NCBI RefSeq assembly: GCF_047511655.1
Contig: NC_133399.1
Coordinates: 5,707,333 to 5,771,332 of the forward strand
Direction of reading: 5' to 3'
From: Castor canadensis
Lineage: Eukaryota > Chordata > Mammalia > Rodentia > Castoridae
Length of the DNA: 64,000 nucleotides
The notes under the pieces are model-generated. The model saw only the letters and a list, made by a program, of their open reading frames with translations. It did no database searches and was not told the DNA's origin. The translations under genes and the position numbers were made by a program. Every line of letters starts with the position of its first letter. The first letter of the stretch is position 1. Shown here in pieces: positions 45,346 to 58,051 of the stretch.

Positions 45346-46865
45346 CAGGCAAGGGGGCATCTTTCCTGGATCCTTGAGGCTTGATTCCCCATCTAAAAAA
45401 GGGAAACAAGGGAAAATTGGCCACCTTAACAGAGGTTTCTCCTTTTATCTAAGTGTCCCCAGATGAAGAGAAACTCTAGTGGGAGAGGGCGTCCCGCTCT
45501 CCCTTGCTCTTTCCACTGCTGCTTGTGAGTAAAGCCAAGGAGGATTTACAGATAGATATCTCAGTTGCACCCACCCCCTGAGATGATGTTTGACCAATCT
45601 CTCATCTATTTTGACTTGCCTTTTGGCCTTTCGACCCAGGTAGGCCTAGTTTTCCTCTACCAGTTGAATGCTTGTAATTAAAAAAAAAAAAAAAAACTCT
45701 ATCAAAGTAACCAAGAGGGCTTGCATGGCCAAAAGGAGGACCCCTGTAGAGGCATGGATGGGGACTCCTGATTAAGGAGAATTTTGTGTCCCCCTATATA
45801 TCCTGTGAGGCATATATGCTTTTCATGAAAAGAGAGTAAGTGCATCTGGAGGCTTTTGTTCTGGTAAGGGGCAAAAACAGAGACCTGAGGTTTTTTCCTT
45901 TTAACTGTTTTTTTTTTTCTTTTCCTGAGGGCAGGCTGTGGAACCTGTTTAACCAGTTAACCTGATGCTTGACAAAGACAGTTAAGCCTAAATTGGAGAC
46001 TAGCACTTTCTGGTTCCTGTAGGGATTTTTCCCAAACTCCCTGAAGAGAGAAGCTCACTGCTGTTTAGAGCAAAAGGGGGGAGGGGAGTGGACACTTATC
46101 CTGAACTGCCTGGGAAAGGGGGAGGAGAGTATGAGGGTTGGGAAAAAAGAGAGTTTACAGGCTCAATGCTTGAGGGATTATTGGTCATCACTGCTGTCCA
46201 GGTTGATCCTGCCCAAAGGCAGTACTGGAGCACTGGAAACAGGAGGCAACCTCCACTCTCAGGTCATGGAAACCATGAAGGAAGCATAAGAGATCTGATT
46301 GTCTGCTTGCCACAGACATGGCTGGAGGGGTCCAAGACTTAGCTACCTTTGGAGCCTCAGGGTGGGTCAGGAAGTTGCTTCTCCAGCCTTTGGGTGACAC
46401 TGGGGAGTGACCAGGCCAGAACACCCTTTGGGGCTTGAGGACAAACTTTCCTTTTCACCAGCTGTTTTTGGACATCCCCTTAAGTGGGGCAGATCTTGAA
46501 AGAGACAGTTAGAGTTTAAGGAGGGGAAAAAAGAAAAAGCCTTAGTGCACTGAAGTCGAATTCCACCCACATAGCATTGGCAGTGTGGCATAATCCCCTA
46601 TCTGGTGTCTGAGTTTCCTCAGATTGCCTGCCATTCAACTGTAGTGGTTTCAGAGCTTTTCCTCAGTTTCCCAAGGGAGAAACCCTCCTTAAGACAAAGA
46701 GAGAAAGAGAAAAAGTTGACCTGAGAGTTCTGCCATAGCTAGTCTGTGGTGGTGGGGTCTCTCCTGGAAAATAGACTCCACTGGAGTGCCAGATGCTCAT
46801 GGTCACATTCCTAGGCAGCCTTTCCCAGTTTGGCCCAACCTATGCTGACCTCAGGTAATGGCTGG
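45346..46865 (-). other. ERV2 leader between primer site and gag
   Basis: About 1.5 kb without a long frame, unusually long for a gag leader but known in several class I families. It contains a T-run/A-run (45,679-45,697), purine-rich tracts (about 46,075-46,130) and 'ccaggtaggcctagttttcc'. No packaging structure could be judged by eye. Short plus-strand frames here are chance. Confidence 0.5.
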
Positions 46866-46883
46866 TCCCTTCATGCATCGCCA
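46866..46883 (-). other. ERV2 primer binding site (tRNA-Arg-like)
   Basis: Four bases inside the 5' LTR the minus strand reads 'TGGCGATGCATGAAGGGAC'. From memory the complement of a mammalian tRNA-Arg (TCG) 3' end is TGGCGACCACGAAGGGAC, so ends agree and four or five central positions differ. Assignment to Arg is tentative; the position is right for a PBS. Confidence 0.55.
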
Positions 46884-46887
46884 AATA

Positions 46888-47159
46888 TGATGCATGGATG
46901 ACACGTGCAGGAATTTCAGGTGCTCAGGGTTCTTGAGTCCACTCTGAGGATGAAAGCACATGTGGACTCCAACAGCAGAGGTCAGAAAGATTTTATTTGT
47001 AGAGAAGAGAAAGACTGCATATTGGAGAATGCAGAGGGAACCAAAAACCAGTGATCCTGTGGGTCAGGGTGGGGAGTGGGTTTTATAAACTATTTTTGCA
47101 TTGCCTGAGGACAGAGATGCCTTTCAGTGTCTCCTTGACCTCCCGTGGTCTGTCCTTCA
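46888..47159 (-). mobile_element. ERV2 5' LTR
   Basis: 272 bp, TG/CA ends. On the minus strand a TATA box 'gtttataaaa' (47,090-47,081) is followed about 90 bp later by AATAAA (about 46,997-46,992), the normal promoter-to-polyA order of an LTR. It is shorter than the 3' LTR by two indels. Confidence 0.9.
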
Positions 47160-47163
47160 GTAG
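47160..47163. other. ERV2 target-site duplication, right copy (GTAG)
   Basis: Matches 40,815-40,818. Downstream text ('catttacagtgcagagctc') is the continuation of the ID-like SINE that ERV2 interrupted. Confidence 0.85.
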
Positions 47164-47344
47164 TTTTTCATTTACAGTGCAGAGCTCATCCACTTGAACC
47201 ATATCTCCAGTCTCTTGCTCTGGTTATTTTCTAAATGGGGTCTGGTAACTTTCTAAGGTGATTTTGGCTGTCATCCTTATGTCAGTCTCCCCATGACTTA
47301 GGTTTACAGGGAGAAGCTGCCAGTGCTAGGATGTTCATGGTCTT

Positions 47345-47572
47345 TTTTTGTTTTTTTACTGTGCTGGGATTTGAACTCAGGTCCTCAGGATTGCTAGGCT
47401 TATGTTCTTACCATTTTAGTGACTCCACTAGCCTTTTCTTCTGATGGGTTTTTTTGAGATAGGGTCTCAAGAACTTTTTGCTAGCATGGGGTTTGAACCA
47501 AGACCCTCCTGATCTCTGCCTCCTGAGCAGCTAGGATTACAGGCATGAACCACAGGGACCTGGGTTCTTCAT
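47345..47572 (-). mobile_element. Composite SINE, mirror of 26,500-26,720
   Basis: Reads on the minus strand 'gttcatgcctgtaatcctag' and the ID-like half; 'gtgctgggatttgaactcag' on the plus strand is its box-B end. Confidence 0.85.
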
Positions 47573-50500
47573 GATCTTATGGTGAAATTACAGTGTGATT
47601 TGTTTGATGACTTAGGCTCAGATTTGTGAAATTGACCTTACAACTATTTGCAAATCATTTTGAGGATATTTGCAATGATTACTTCATAATCATTTTTTAT
47701 GCAAAGAAAGGACACTTGGACAGTGGATGGAGGGATATCTGAGTTTGCAAAGGAGATAATAGGAAGAATGTTGGTTGTGTGCTCCTTTTCTAGCACAGAA
47801 ATGATTGGAAGTGTGGGTTAATTGTAGATATTTATGAGAGTTACAATTTCAGAATATATCATTTCACCACTTTCCTTTTGTGTTGATGTAGATGGTTAGA
47901 AAGAGTGTAATTTGTGTCAATGAAGACAAGTATGTTAGGCCCAGGATCAGAGACAGACACTTTATATTTTTACTGAAGGGGCAAAAGTTTGGTGCATTTG
48001 GAAGGTGATGTGGGTGTGAAGTATAAATTAAAAGTTTTGGTCCTTGTGTCAGTTTCTAGCAAAGGGATTGTGAAATCCTTGAAGTTTCTGAGGCAATAGG
48101 AGTGTATTTGGTTGCTTTCCTAAGCCCCATTGAGGCAATGCTTGCATTTATTCTAAAGACTTTACTCAGGGTGTTACATTTACAACTAAACTGTGCTGCT
48201 TCATGGACAGGGCAGGCATATTGTTATGTTCCCCACTATTGTTCTTCAACCCATATACAACTGTTCTTACTAATTGTTCTTATTGTAAGGAATGATCACC
48301 TAGTCCATAGTTCACTTTCAATGACTTTAAGTCAAGATTTTCCTTGAATACCAGTAGTGAGGAAGAAAGTAAAAGAATTTTTGTTCATTTCTTAATTTTC
48401 TAACACTGTTTTTCTTTGTGATCTAAGCTCTTAGCTTGCATGTTTTTGTTTTTGTCTAGAGAACTTTCAACAATTTACAAAATTTGATACTAGTGACACA
48501 TTCTGTGAATTTTAAAGTGTTTTCTTTCTCTTCTGGGTGCATAATATCAATCACTTTCACATTGATTCTTTGTTCTTCTGGTTCTTGTCCTCCATTGAGT
48601 ACCTATAGTGATGGTTTCATTGAACTTCTTTTATCTCCATCTTCATAATTTCTATATAATCCTTTGATGATTTCTGAGTCTGTACTGGATCATCTTCTTT
48701 GTACATAGTATTTCCACTTTGCTGTTTCTTTAACATGCTTGCCTATAATCCTTTGATTCTACTTTGACAGTCTCAAGAAAGGCTTTGTGAAATGCATCCA
48801 CTGCCTGAGATTTTACTCAGCAATCAATTTCTCATTTGGAAAATAGAATTTTGGACCCATTGCCCAAGTTCCTTAGATGCCACATTCTAGGTCCAGCTAA
48901 TTAGCCTTCCATTGCAAAGAAAGAAGCATTGTGAAGGCAGAGAAAGGAGAATTATTACACAGCTAGGGATATGCTGTGGGAAGAGGCACCATAAGCATTG
49001 ATCTCATGTTCACCATCTGCACCTTACACACATGAGATATAGATTTCAATAGGCAAAGAACTGGGGGCAGGAACCAAAGATATGCATAGTTAAAGGGTTC
49101 CAGTCACAGGTGTGGTCTAGTTGTTATCACTCAGCTGTAGGTTTTGGAGAGGTTCTGGACTTGTTATCCAGAGGATGGTCCTTCCAAAGGAGGGTCTACT
49201 GTTGGGGGTAGATTTTGTTTGGGATCATGAAGAAAATATCTATCTTCTCCTTCCTAGATTCCAAGGGGGCTGCAAGGTGACTGCAGAGAATAGCTCAGAG
49301 AACAGACTGATTGTAAATGGAGAGATGCTATGTTTTTTTCCTGAATTTAGTTCATTCATGGGCTGAGTATGGAATCTATGCTTTTTAGCAAAAGCAGTCT
49401 GAGGAACTCCTAAATGCTTTTTGACTGATGTTCCACATTTCCCTGTCTCGTCATATTTGTTGTTATTTGTTCCTTGTGTATGAAGAGAGGATATGATATT
49501 ATCTTCATGCACAGTTTTTCCATTTTCCTGGCCTAGAACCACAATTTTCCTGATATCACAGGGTGTCCCCATGGGAAAATGAGTGTGAAATTCTCTCAGC
49601 ATACTCCAGGCTCCATTTCCCAGTTGAAGAAGGGGGTCCATTCTGAAAAGCAGGTTCTGCTTAACTACAATGAACCCCCAGGCTGGACTGGGTAGGCACC
49701 AGGAAGGAGGCCTGAACTGCTGCGAGCTGTTGCTGGGTTCAATGATGTGCGTTTTGCACTCCCCCTGGTAGGGGATCACTTCTGTTACTCAGATCTCAAG
49801 GGGTGGGTTCTGGTTCACTAGCCAGTGAGAAGTGCTTGAGAACTGGTGAGTCACAGGCTGGTCTAAGGAGGACCTTCCGCTTAATGCAGAAAATGCCTTC
49901 TGGTCTCTGCCATTTTCTGGGTCACATTGTGTTGCTGAGAGAAATTCTATGTAATTTATTCTCTCTCCTCTGTGACCTAGGCATGGTGCCAGGTGAGTGA
50001 GCAGAACTTAACTCACCAAAGAAGTCTGAAATGTTGTTTTTAACTAGCATCTCAGACCCTAGGAGGATGAGGAGGTAAGAAATGGCCTGAAAAGGTGGTA
50101 CAGACCCCGGCCTCCCAAGCATATCACTGCACTTTGTGGCCTGAGTCACTGCTTGTGCAGCTTTGCAATTTTTCTTTTCTGCCCTGGGGTGGACTGTTTA
50201 AATGAGGGAACTCTTGTATCCTGTCCTTTATGTGCAGTGAGTGACATAGCCCTAGCCCAGAGCCCTGTTAGGACTCCTCAGCACCTGAGCTCCAGGTCTC
50301 CACAGCCTTCAGTGGGTGGGAAGTTTTGGCTTCCTCCACTATCCTTGGGGCATCAGTGATTGCCCAGAATTAGCTAAGTGTTTAGAAGCTGATCTCAGAC
50401 TAGGGCCAGGTCTGCAGCCCAGTTCTTCTTAGGGCTGTCATAAATTCCTAAACTGTCTTTTCATTGCCCAGGTCACTGCAAAGTGTCTGTAAGTGCATGT

Positions 50501-53500
50501 GGGGTTCATGACAAAGTGGATATGTTGGGAAAGTGTTCAAGGTTTGAGGTTTTTGAAATCTCTGACATAAATTCAGTTGCCTAGATAGTATGTTCAAATT
50601 TCAGATGGAGACAGAGTCTGACCATATTGAAGTTACAGTAGCAGGGCAGCACCAACTAGGAGTTCTGTAGGGTCTTAAGGGTGAGGTAGAGCAGGGCTGT
50701 GCTTTCTAGGGAGGAGCATACTGTAGTGGATAACTATGGGAGAGGACAAACAACACAGGGGTCACCATCAGCTCCTGGAACCTATATCCTTTCCTCTGAG
50801 CTGTCCTTTTCTTCAGGTGACCATAAAAAAGGAATTCTTGTGTTGCCTCAGGTTGAGGGTGAGTCATAGAATTCAGGAGTGTTAAAAGGAGTCAAAGTTC
50901 AGGAAAATTTGCTTATTAGCTTTTCTGTTTCTTCTGACCAATTAAGGTAAAGTTTTTGAAGCAGAAAGTGGGAATATCAAAAGTGTGAGCCTTACCTTAT
51001 TTTAGGTTTACTGTGGGAAGACATGTGAATGTAATGGGAACACAAAAGATGGTGTTATTTAATCAAGAGTGTTTTCTAGGATTACTTTGCTTTGGTAATC
51101 TTTCAGGTGTTGGTATTTTCTTTTTTGTGGTACGGTGGTTTGAACCCAGTGTCTCATAATTCCTAAGCAGTCCCCATACCCTTGAGCCTCTGCCCCAGCA
51201 AGTTCTTTGCATTTTCATTAAGGGGGTTTGTCTTCTCAGAATGTACCTTATGATGATTGAGAAAGCCTCTGAAGTACAGTGGGAAAACAAGGCACCTTGA
51301 GGGATTTTTGAATGTATGGATTTGGTGTGATTGCTACATCCTTGCTTCTACTTATTAATTGGGCTCACTTGTTGGTATGTTCTTTCTTTCTTTGGTTTTT
51401 CTAAATTTTTTTCAGAACTGGGGCCACTCTGCCATTCTTTTCTTGTGAAGTGTTTTTTAAATATATGCTCTCACAAACCATTTGCCTGGTCTGGTTTTAA
51501 AACATGATCCTCCTGATCTCTGCCTCCTGAGTAGCTAGGATTATAGGTGTGAGCCACTGGCACTGAGCTTGTTCTTATTTTCTTGGGTGATAATGTGTTG
51601 ACTGAGGGAACAGGTATGAGAAATCCTTGTCCATATAGACAAGTGACTGATACTAACACATATGACCACACCAGGTCTTTTTTCCTATTCTATTGAAGTC
51701 TTACTTGCCCTGTCCTACAAATAGTTTCTCCTGTGGAATCAGTGTCTATATCCTTAGATGCTGAATGTGGAATATTTTCAGCAGAATCCTGGTCCCATTT
51801 CCATGTGAAAGAAATAGAGTTCTTTTGGAAAAGCCAGGTGCAGGTTCTCCTTAAATACAATTCATCCCCACTCTGGAGAAAATAAGGTCCAGGGAGGAGG
51901 CCTGGTTTCCTAAGGTCTGTACCTGGAATCACTTACTGGCCCTGGCACTCTACCAAGTGGGGTATCACATCTCCTGTCACAAAGATCTAAGGTGATAGGG
52001 CTTAAGTTCATTAACCAGTGAAAAGTGCTGGAGGGAGGAACTGTATAGGCTGACCAATCAGAATCTGGTGGGAGGAGGGACCACTTTCTAATCCTTGGAA
52101 AATGACTTTCTGTTTCCCATCATTTTCTGAATCCCTGAGATTTCTTTTGATATGGACACTGTAGGATTCAACCTTAGTCCCATTATGTGTGTACTCAGCT
52201 AGGTTGGAGGGCAGAACCCCAATCACTCTAGAAAGCCATAGTAGTGTTTGTGACCAGTGTCCTCTCAGGAGGATGAGGAAGTTGGACATGCTTAAAGCAG
52301 TGTTAGAGACGTTGGCCTCCCCAGCTCAGAGATGGAGTCTGGGAACTTATTTGCCTGCAGTGCCTTGTGGCTCTCCATCCTAAATATAGGATGTGGATCT
52401 GCATAGATGAGCAGGACCCTGTCATCATGTTCACTATCTTTGAGTAATGTCATCCATCTGGGAGCCCTTGAATATCTCCCCAGTGAGGTGATTGTGGGAG
52501 GTAGTAGGTTCCCAGCAAGAGAAATTGTGATCTTTGTTGTCCCCCATTCCTTCCTCACTTCTCAGGGTAAAATTAATGGTTCTGAATTATGTAAAAATGT
52601 GGAAGCATGGTTTTCAATGCACAACCAGATCCCAGACATGTGATACTTAGGGTTTTACTAAATCCCTAAATTTACACAGAGCTCACATTGCAAAACTCAC
52701 TGCAATGGTGGTGCCCTTGCACTTGGGTTTCAAATGGGAGGGTTGAGATTGGAAACTTATCAAAGGTTTATAAACATAACTGATGTTCTCTTTGGCCTGT
52801 TTCCACACAGCATTTTCCAAAAATGAAATAAAGATTGAGGCACAATATGAACTTAGGTTCTCAATGGCAGGACAACCCCAACAACAGAGTGTGCAGGTGT
52901 CTCAAGGCAAGGCAGAGAAGGGCTGTTTTTTTCAAGAGTAGTAAAGAGTAGTAAAAAGAAGCTGAGAGATGATTGGTAAGAGAGGGGCCCAAATTAGCTG
53001 CTGGACAGATATCCTTAGCTTTGAGATTGTGTTTCATGTACAATAAAGGAGAGGTTGATATATTGGCTGAGGATGAGCCAGAGACTGGTTGGAAAGAGCA
53101 GAGAATTCCATTATACTTTGTGTAGTGAGGGTTCCTTTTCAGCTGATCAAGTAAGATGATGAATTTGAGGTGGAACATGGAAACATCAAAAGTGTGTGCT
53201 TCCTATATTGTGCTTGTAAGTATAATGGGAACATGAATGATGGGGGAGTGGTGGTCTTAACCACCAGTGTTACCAAGCTTACTTTGCTTGGGTAAGTTTT
53301 CAATTATTTGCATTTTCATTCTTAGAATTTGTCTAGTCATTATGTAATTTGTGACAATTGTGGAAAATGTGATGGACCATGGGAAAGTCAGAGACATTTA
53401 GGATCTCCAGCTAAAAGAAAGGATTTATTCACTTGAGAGGTTATTTTGTTGGGTGACATATTTTAAAAACTGTGTTCTTCATCACGGGTTCTGGCACAGA

Positions 53501-55100
53501 ATTACTAAAACTCTTAGAATATCTTGACCAATAGGAACATCTTTTGTTATTATCCTTTGCCCCTTTAAGTGGTTTTTAAATATATGCTAGTGAAATGATA
53601 CATGGTACCATCCCAGATGAACAGGGTACCCTCAAGCCATGATCCTCCTGACTTTAGCCTCCCAAGTAGTTAGGATGACAAGTGTGAGGCACCAGGGTCC
53701 AAAACATTCTTCCTTCTGTGTTGTGTCTTATAATCATCTTTTGTCTTGGAAATTCAAATAGCCACTCTTGGAAAGTTATTGACTACTTGGTTTGAAGTGG
53801 AAAGATAACACTAGGAAGAAACCAATAGAAATAATACATATAATCCTATATTGATAGTTTTAATGCAAACTTGGATTTCTTGTGTTCATTTGTTTCTTGT
53901 TTGTATCATTTAGTTTAGTTTAGTTTTTTTCAGTGCTTAGGATAGATCCTATGGCTTTGCTCATGCTCAGAAATTGATCTACTACCATGGTATTCATTTC
54001 TTTTCTCAATGATTCATTTCTTTTCATATTTCAATATTTTTGGTGAAGTGCAAATATTTCATGAGCCCACATCTCCAAAAATAATCAGAGCAAAAGGACT
54101 GGAACTGAGGCTCAATTAGTAGAGAATCTGCTTTGCAAACATAAAGCCCTGACTTCAAAGACTTGTCCAACCTAAAATAAAAAGGAAGGAGAAAAATGGA
54201 AAAATGATGATAGATAACTCAACATGCTCATCAGCCCACTGGATGCAAATGTTACAGAATTTATTCATCAATACCAAATAAAAATATTATTTATGAATCC
54301 AATGAATTTTCCCCAGAGTCACCACACTCCATCTAACAAATGCAGTTTAAATAATGTAATACTATAGAACTAAACAAAGTCTGGTGTTCCCTGAGATGGT
54401 GAGTTACCAGTCTGAAGCTGCACAGTTCTTGAAGTCAGGTGAGGCACAGGTAAATTCTGGTGGGTATTCTTTCCTTTCTAAAGATATAACTGTGGTGATC
54501 ATGGGACCATTTTCTCATCAGTGTTTTGACTTTGACATGTGTAGTTATTCTGGATTTACACTTATCTATGAACACATGAAGAATATTTGTGAGGGTCAGA
54601 GTCAAAGATATCCCCATTTTGGTAGTCTATCATAGAGAGTGAGTTTCTGCATTTGACATTTTATTTTCTTAGAAACTTGAAGCTCTCAATTGAGATGTTC
54701 TCTCTGAGAAACATAAGTGTAGAAGCCTAGAGTTTTCTCACTAGTAGAAGAGAGTAAAAGGACATTATGGGATCCCAGAGTTATATCCTCAGATTTCTGT
54801 GTTGGTCAATGGAAACTTACACATTTAACACTCCATTTCAGCACTTAGTGTGTTCTTCACCCTTGAAGGTTTTGTGGAATTATTGCTCTATGTGGGTAGT
54901 CCCCAAACTAAGGAATGCAGATGGCCCAATTGCTAGGTGGAAAAGGTCTTTGGTTTCCAAGAAAGGGGAAGAACTTGGGAGATAATGGAGGATTGAGAGG
55001 TGGCTAAATCAACTTTCACAGCTGGTAAATTATTCCCTGTGATAATTCTGTTCTGAGGGTAACAGTAAAGAGGGCTTGTCTGCTGATTCAGGCTCAAGGT
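47573..55100 (-). repeat. Copy C of the 6-kb unit (inverted)
   Basis: Reverse complement of copy B with added flank. It has the 20,560-23,520 segment (here 49,100-53,440, longer because of extra sequence at about 49,920-51,330, which B lacks), but lacks B 24,530-25,890, with the junction near 48,160-48,200. SINEs: 51,383-51,585 and 53,632-53,705 (minus), 54,093-54,180 (plus), all shared with B; 51,115-51,200 (minus) has no partner seen in B. No conserved coding frame. Confidence 0.8.
51383..51585 (-). mobile_element. Composite SINE, mirror of 22,447-22,642
   Basis: Plus-strand text 'catgatcctcctgatctctg' and 'ggattataggtgtgagccac' is the reverse of the body. Position relative to flanks equals that in the left arm. 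Confidence 0.85.
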
Positions 55101-55189
55101 GGGTAAGAGTGGGCATGACTTCTCTAAGAACAGAAAACTTTAAAAAGTTTGCTTCATAAGCATTTTATTTGCACTATTATGTATGAACT

Positions 55190-55730
55190 GACAAAACCTG
55201 AGAGGCAGAATTTAACAGAAAGACAACTTTGGGTTCTTCCTGCTAGTGGAATGCTTTTGCACATTTGACAGATGTGGGTATTTAGTAAAATTTTTACAAT
55301 TTGTGTATTGTGTGAATTTGTGGCATATAAATGACCACAACTATTAAGACCTTTGGAAATTGATTAAATGACCAAACACATACATTGTTGATCTTAAAGG
55401 TGATGTACAACAGCAGACAAAATATAGGAAATTATTCAGTGAAATAATCTCAGGGTAAATCAGACATACATGGAAAGATCTGCATGTGCATGCACATAAG
55501 GTATCTAGATCCCCTGGTAGATGTGAATAAAAAGTGTGTGTACACACATTACTAGAGTAGATGGCTACCACCTTAATCCTTTCCCTATGTTTTCCATCTT
55601 ATCCATTAAACAGTGTTTTTTTTTTATTTTTGACCCTTTGAAATTAGAAAAAATGTTACACTTATTCCATATAATAGCCTTCTGGGTGTTGTTTTTGAGT
55701 GTATTTCACAAACTCAATCGTGTGATATTG
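55190..55730. other. Right-arm-specific 540 bp
   Basis: Interrupts the match between copy C and the outer left arm (18,720-18,840 side). AT-rich; no repeat family, target duplication or gene recognised. Confidence 0.45.
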
Positions 55731-55930
55731 AACTAAACTATTTTCAATTTTGTTTCAGTGTTCATGGTTTTGGGGTCTTTTCTAGATGTCATCTCCAGGA
55801 TGTGAAAAATAGTTCTGATTAACATTCATAATATGTCCAGTGGGTATTAGAAATAATTTCAGCACTCTATTTCATAATTAGAATTAGAGAAATGTCAGTG
55901 GGGAGTGCATCAATTTCCACTCCATTTAGG

Positions 55931-57727
55931 TACTACACTTTACTTATGTATTTGCATTTTGAACACTTATTTTACTCAGCTAATTCCTAAATCAGGGACA
56001 TAGATCTTGATTCATACATGGTGTTTTATGTTGAATATACATGTGCATTTCTCAATCACATTGTCATTTATTCCTGTATGCCATACACTAATTGTTTTGT
56101 TTGGCTTGTATAGCAGATATTTATCCTCATTGTTTGTCTTTTGCTACTCTACTATATTAACATTACACTTTCATTTTGTATGTTCCTTGGGTAATGACTT
56201 TCAAAATGCTCTTCTTTTTGTGTTACTTTCACACAGAGACTTCACACATAATTTTGAACTGGAGATGTATCCCAGGACGACATTGAACACATGCAAATGC
56301 TGGGATGACAGCCATGTGACACCATGACTTCATAGTATTCAGATTTTATCTTTCATATTTCCAATACAATTGGATCATTGGCCATGAAATTGGAGAATAC
56401 AATGTGTTTTTTCAAGGAGAAACTGGATTCCAGATTTTGTGGTTTCAGCCACCATTGTATGATGTGTCTTCTGTCATGAATCAATTTTCTGTTACTTTAA
56501 AGTCAAGGGAAGACTGGTTCCCTTTGCTCTGAGACTATTTGTTAATCTCTTTCTTATAGTACAGTGTCCTTAATAATGTAGTTGGAACATTGTTTATTAA
56601 TATTACACAATAGGACACTTTGTGTTCTTTCCCTTGCTCTCTGCCTTTCATCTTCATTATTATTCTTCCTTTTCTGTCAGTGCTTCTTGCTATGTAGATC
56701 AGTCCAATATTTAACCTGTGATCCTTCTGGTGGAATTCCAAGATTAGGCCTCCACAAGGGAGTCAAGGGATGACTTTCTTATGCCAATAATTTGTAATTG
56801 CTGTTTTCAATTTATGACACCAATTGCACTTTGAAAAGTAGTTTTGTTCATGAGTTTTAAGGTGTATTTTTGAAATTGCAAAATTGTATACAGCTGGGTT
56901 GTTGTAATGACTTGTTGAATTCCATCTATTTCTAGGGACATGTGCCACATTTCTCCATTCTACATTATGTTTTTGCCTGCTAAATAAAAAACTATAACTT
57001 TATCTGAATGAGCCTTTATGAGTTTTATTTAGCTTTAAGTTTGGGTTGTTCTGTAAGAAACCAGGTAGAAGCTTCCAACTGTTCTCTCTTCATACAGTCA
57101 CCAAAGAGGTGGCCAATTCCAAAAAAGATGTTTTTGAAAGAGATATTAAATACTGTTTGTCATACCAACTTTCTATTCATAACCATGAGTGCTTTGTGGG
57201 TTCTCTTCGTACAAACTCAGTCTGGTGAAGATTGCAGTAATATGCAAATAATCATAAATAGTATGTATACAATACGATATTATTGGAAAAATTGCTTCAA
57301 GAAACTCTCCTTTTTCCATTTTATATTTGGTTTGGTGAGGTTAATCCCATTAGCAGTGTGCAATGCCAGTAAACATGAAAGTTTTACTCATGTATTAAAA
57401 ACATGATTCCTGCAGTCTATTTTCACCTGGTATTACTCTAATGGGAACTAAGAAGAAGGAATTTGTTAGTAGATTGGTACAATCTCAGTGTATAACATGT
57501 AATTTTTGTGACCATGTTCTGCTTTGAATTTAAGAAATAGGTCCAGTGAGATGTCAGAAGCGCCATGTAGTGCCTGTGAGGATAGATGGAGAATGAGAGT
57601 GTGATAAAAATGAAATGCATTGAATATGTGGAGAACACATCACCATGTGAACTTACTGCACAGAGATTGTCTGTTTCCACTACTGTGACAGTCACAATTC
57701 TTCTCAAATGTGTGTGGGACATATTAG
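55931..57727. other. Intron-like noncoding sequence before the KRAB exon
   Basis: AT-rich. 56,285-56,700 is a direct duplicate (F1) of 59,915-60,320. Frames at 56,007-56,327 and 57,008-57,406 are not supported by any motif. Probably intron 1 of the KRAB-ZNF relic. Confidence 0.5.
56285..56700 (+). repeat. F1 direct repeat
   Basis: Shares with 59,915-60,320 the order 'aaatgctggga', 'attcagattttatcttt', 'gtttgttgtttt/gccacc.ttgtatgatg', 'ctatttgttaatctcttt', 'attaatattaca'. The two lie on either side of the KRAB/zinc-finger exons. Confidence 0.65.
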
Positions 57728-57877
<150 letters not shown>

Positions 57878-58051
57878 TAAAAACTGTGCACTAGTGTTGT
57901 GGCTCATTGGTGTTGTTACTTTGTGGGGTGTTTAAAAAGGGACAGTAATGGTTCATATACATGTATGATCATAATATACCATGAAAATAGCTAAGGTCTC
58001 AAATTGTTCTTTCACATTGATTAAATACTAATAATTTCACTGTGTCTATAC

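Larger units (their letters stand above)
40819..47159 (-). mobile_element. ERV2: two-LTR class I provirus, internally deleted
   Basis: On the minus strand: 5' LTR, primer binding site, 1.5-kb leader, gag, pro, RT, start of RNase H, envelope TM part, polypurine tract, 3' LTR. The flanks carry GTAG duplications. Most of RNase H, all integrase and all of the surface envelope subunit are missing. Gag/pol similarity to gammaretroviruses is clear, but it is a different family from ERV1 (different LTR, leader and gag). It is antisense to the KRAB-ZNF relic. Confidence 0.9.
39373..55930 (-). repeat. Right arm of the large inverted repeat
   Basis: Reverse-complement partner of 18,505-31,640; anchors are listed there. 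It contains T3, ERV2, copy C and an extra 540 bp (55,190-55,730). It lacks the left-arm pieces 28,110-31,430 and about 24,530-25,890. Divergence is visible throughout (several percent at least by eye), so the arms are not being kept identical. Confidence 0.85.

Noticed and set aside
49240..49779. 179-codon minus-strand open frame in copy C
   Set aside because: The matching frame in B (22,827-23,273) is shorter with different ends, no family is recognised, and flanking noncoding sequence seems as similar as the frame. I kept it as a remark only.
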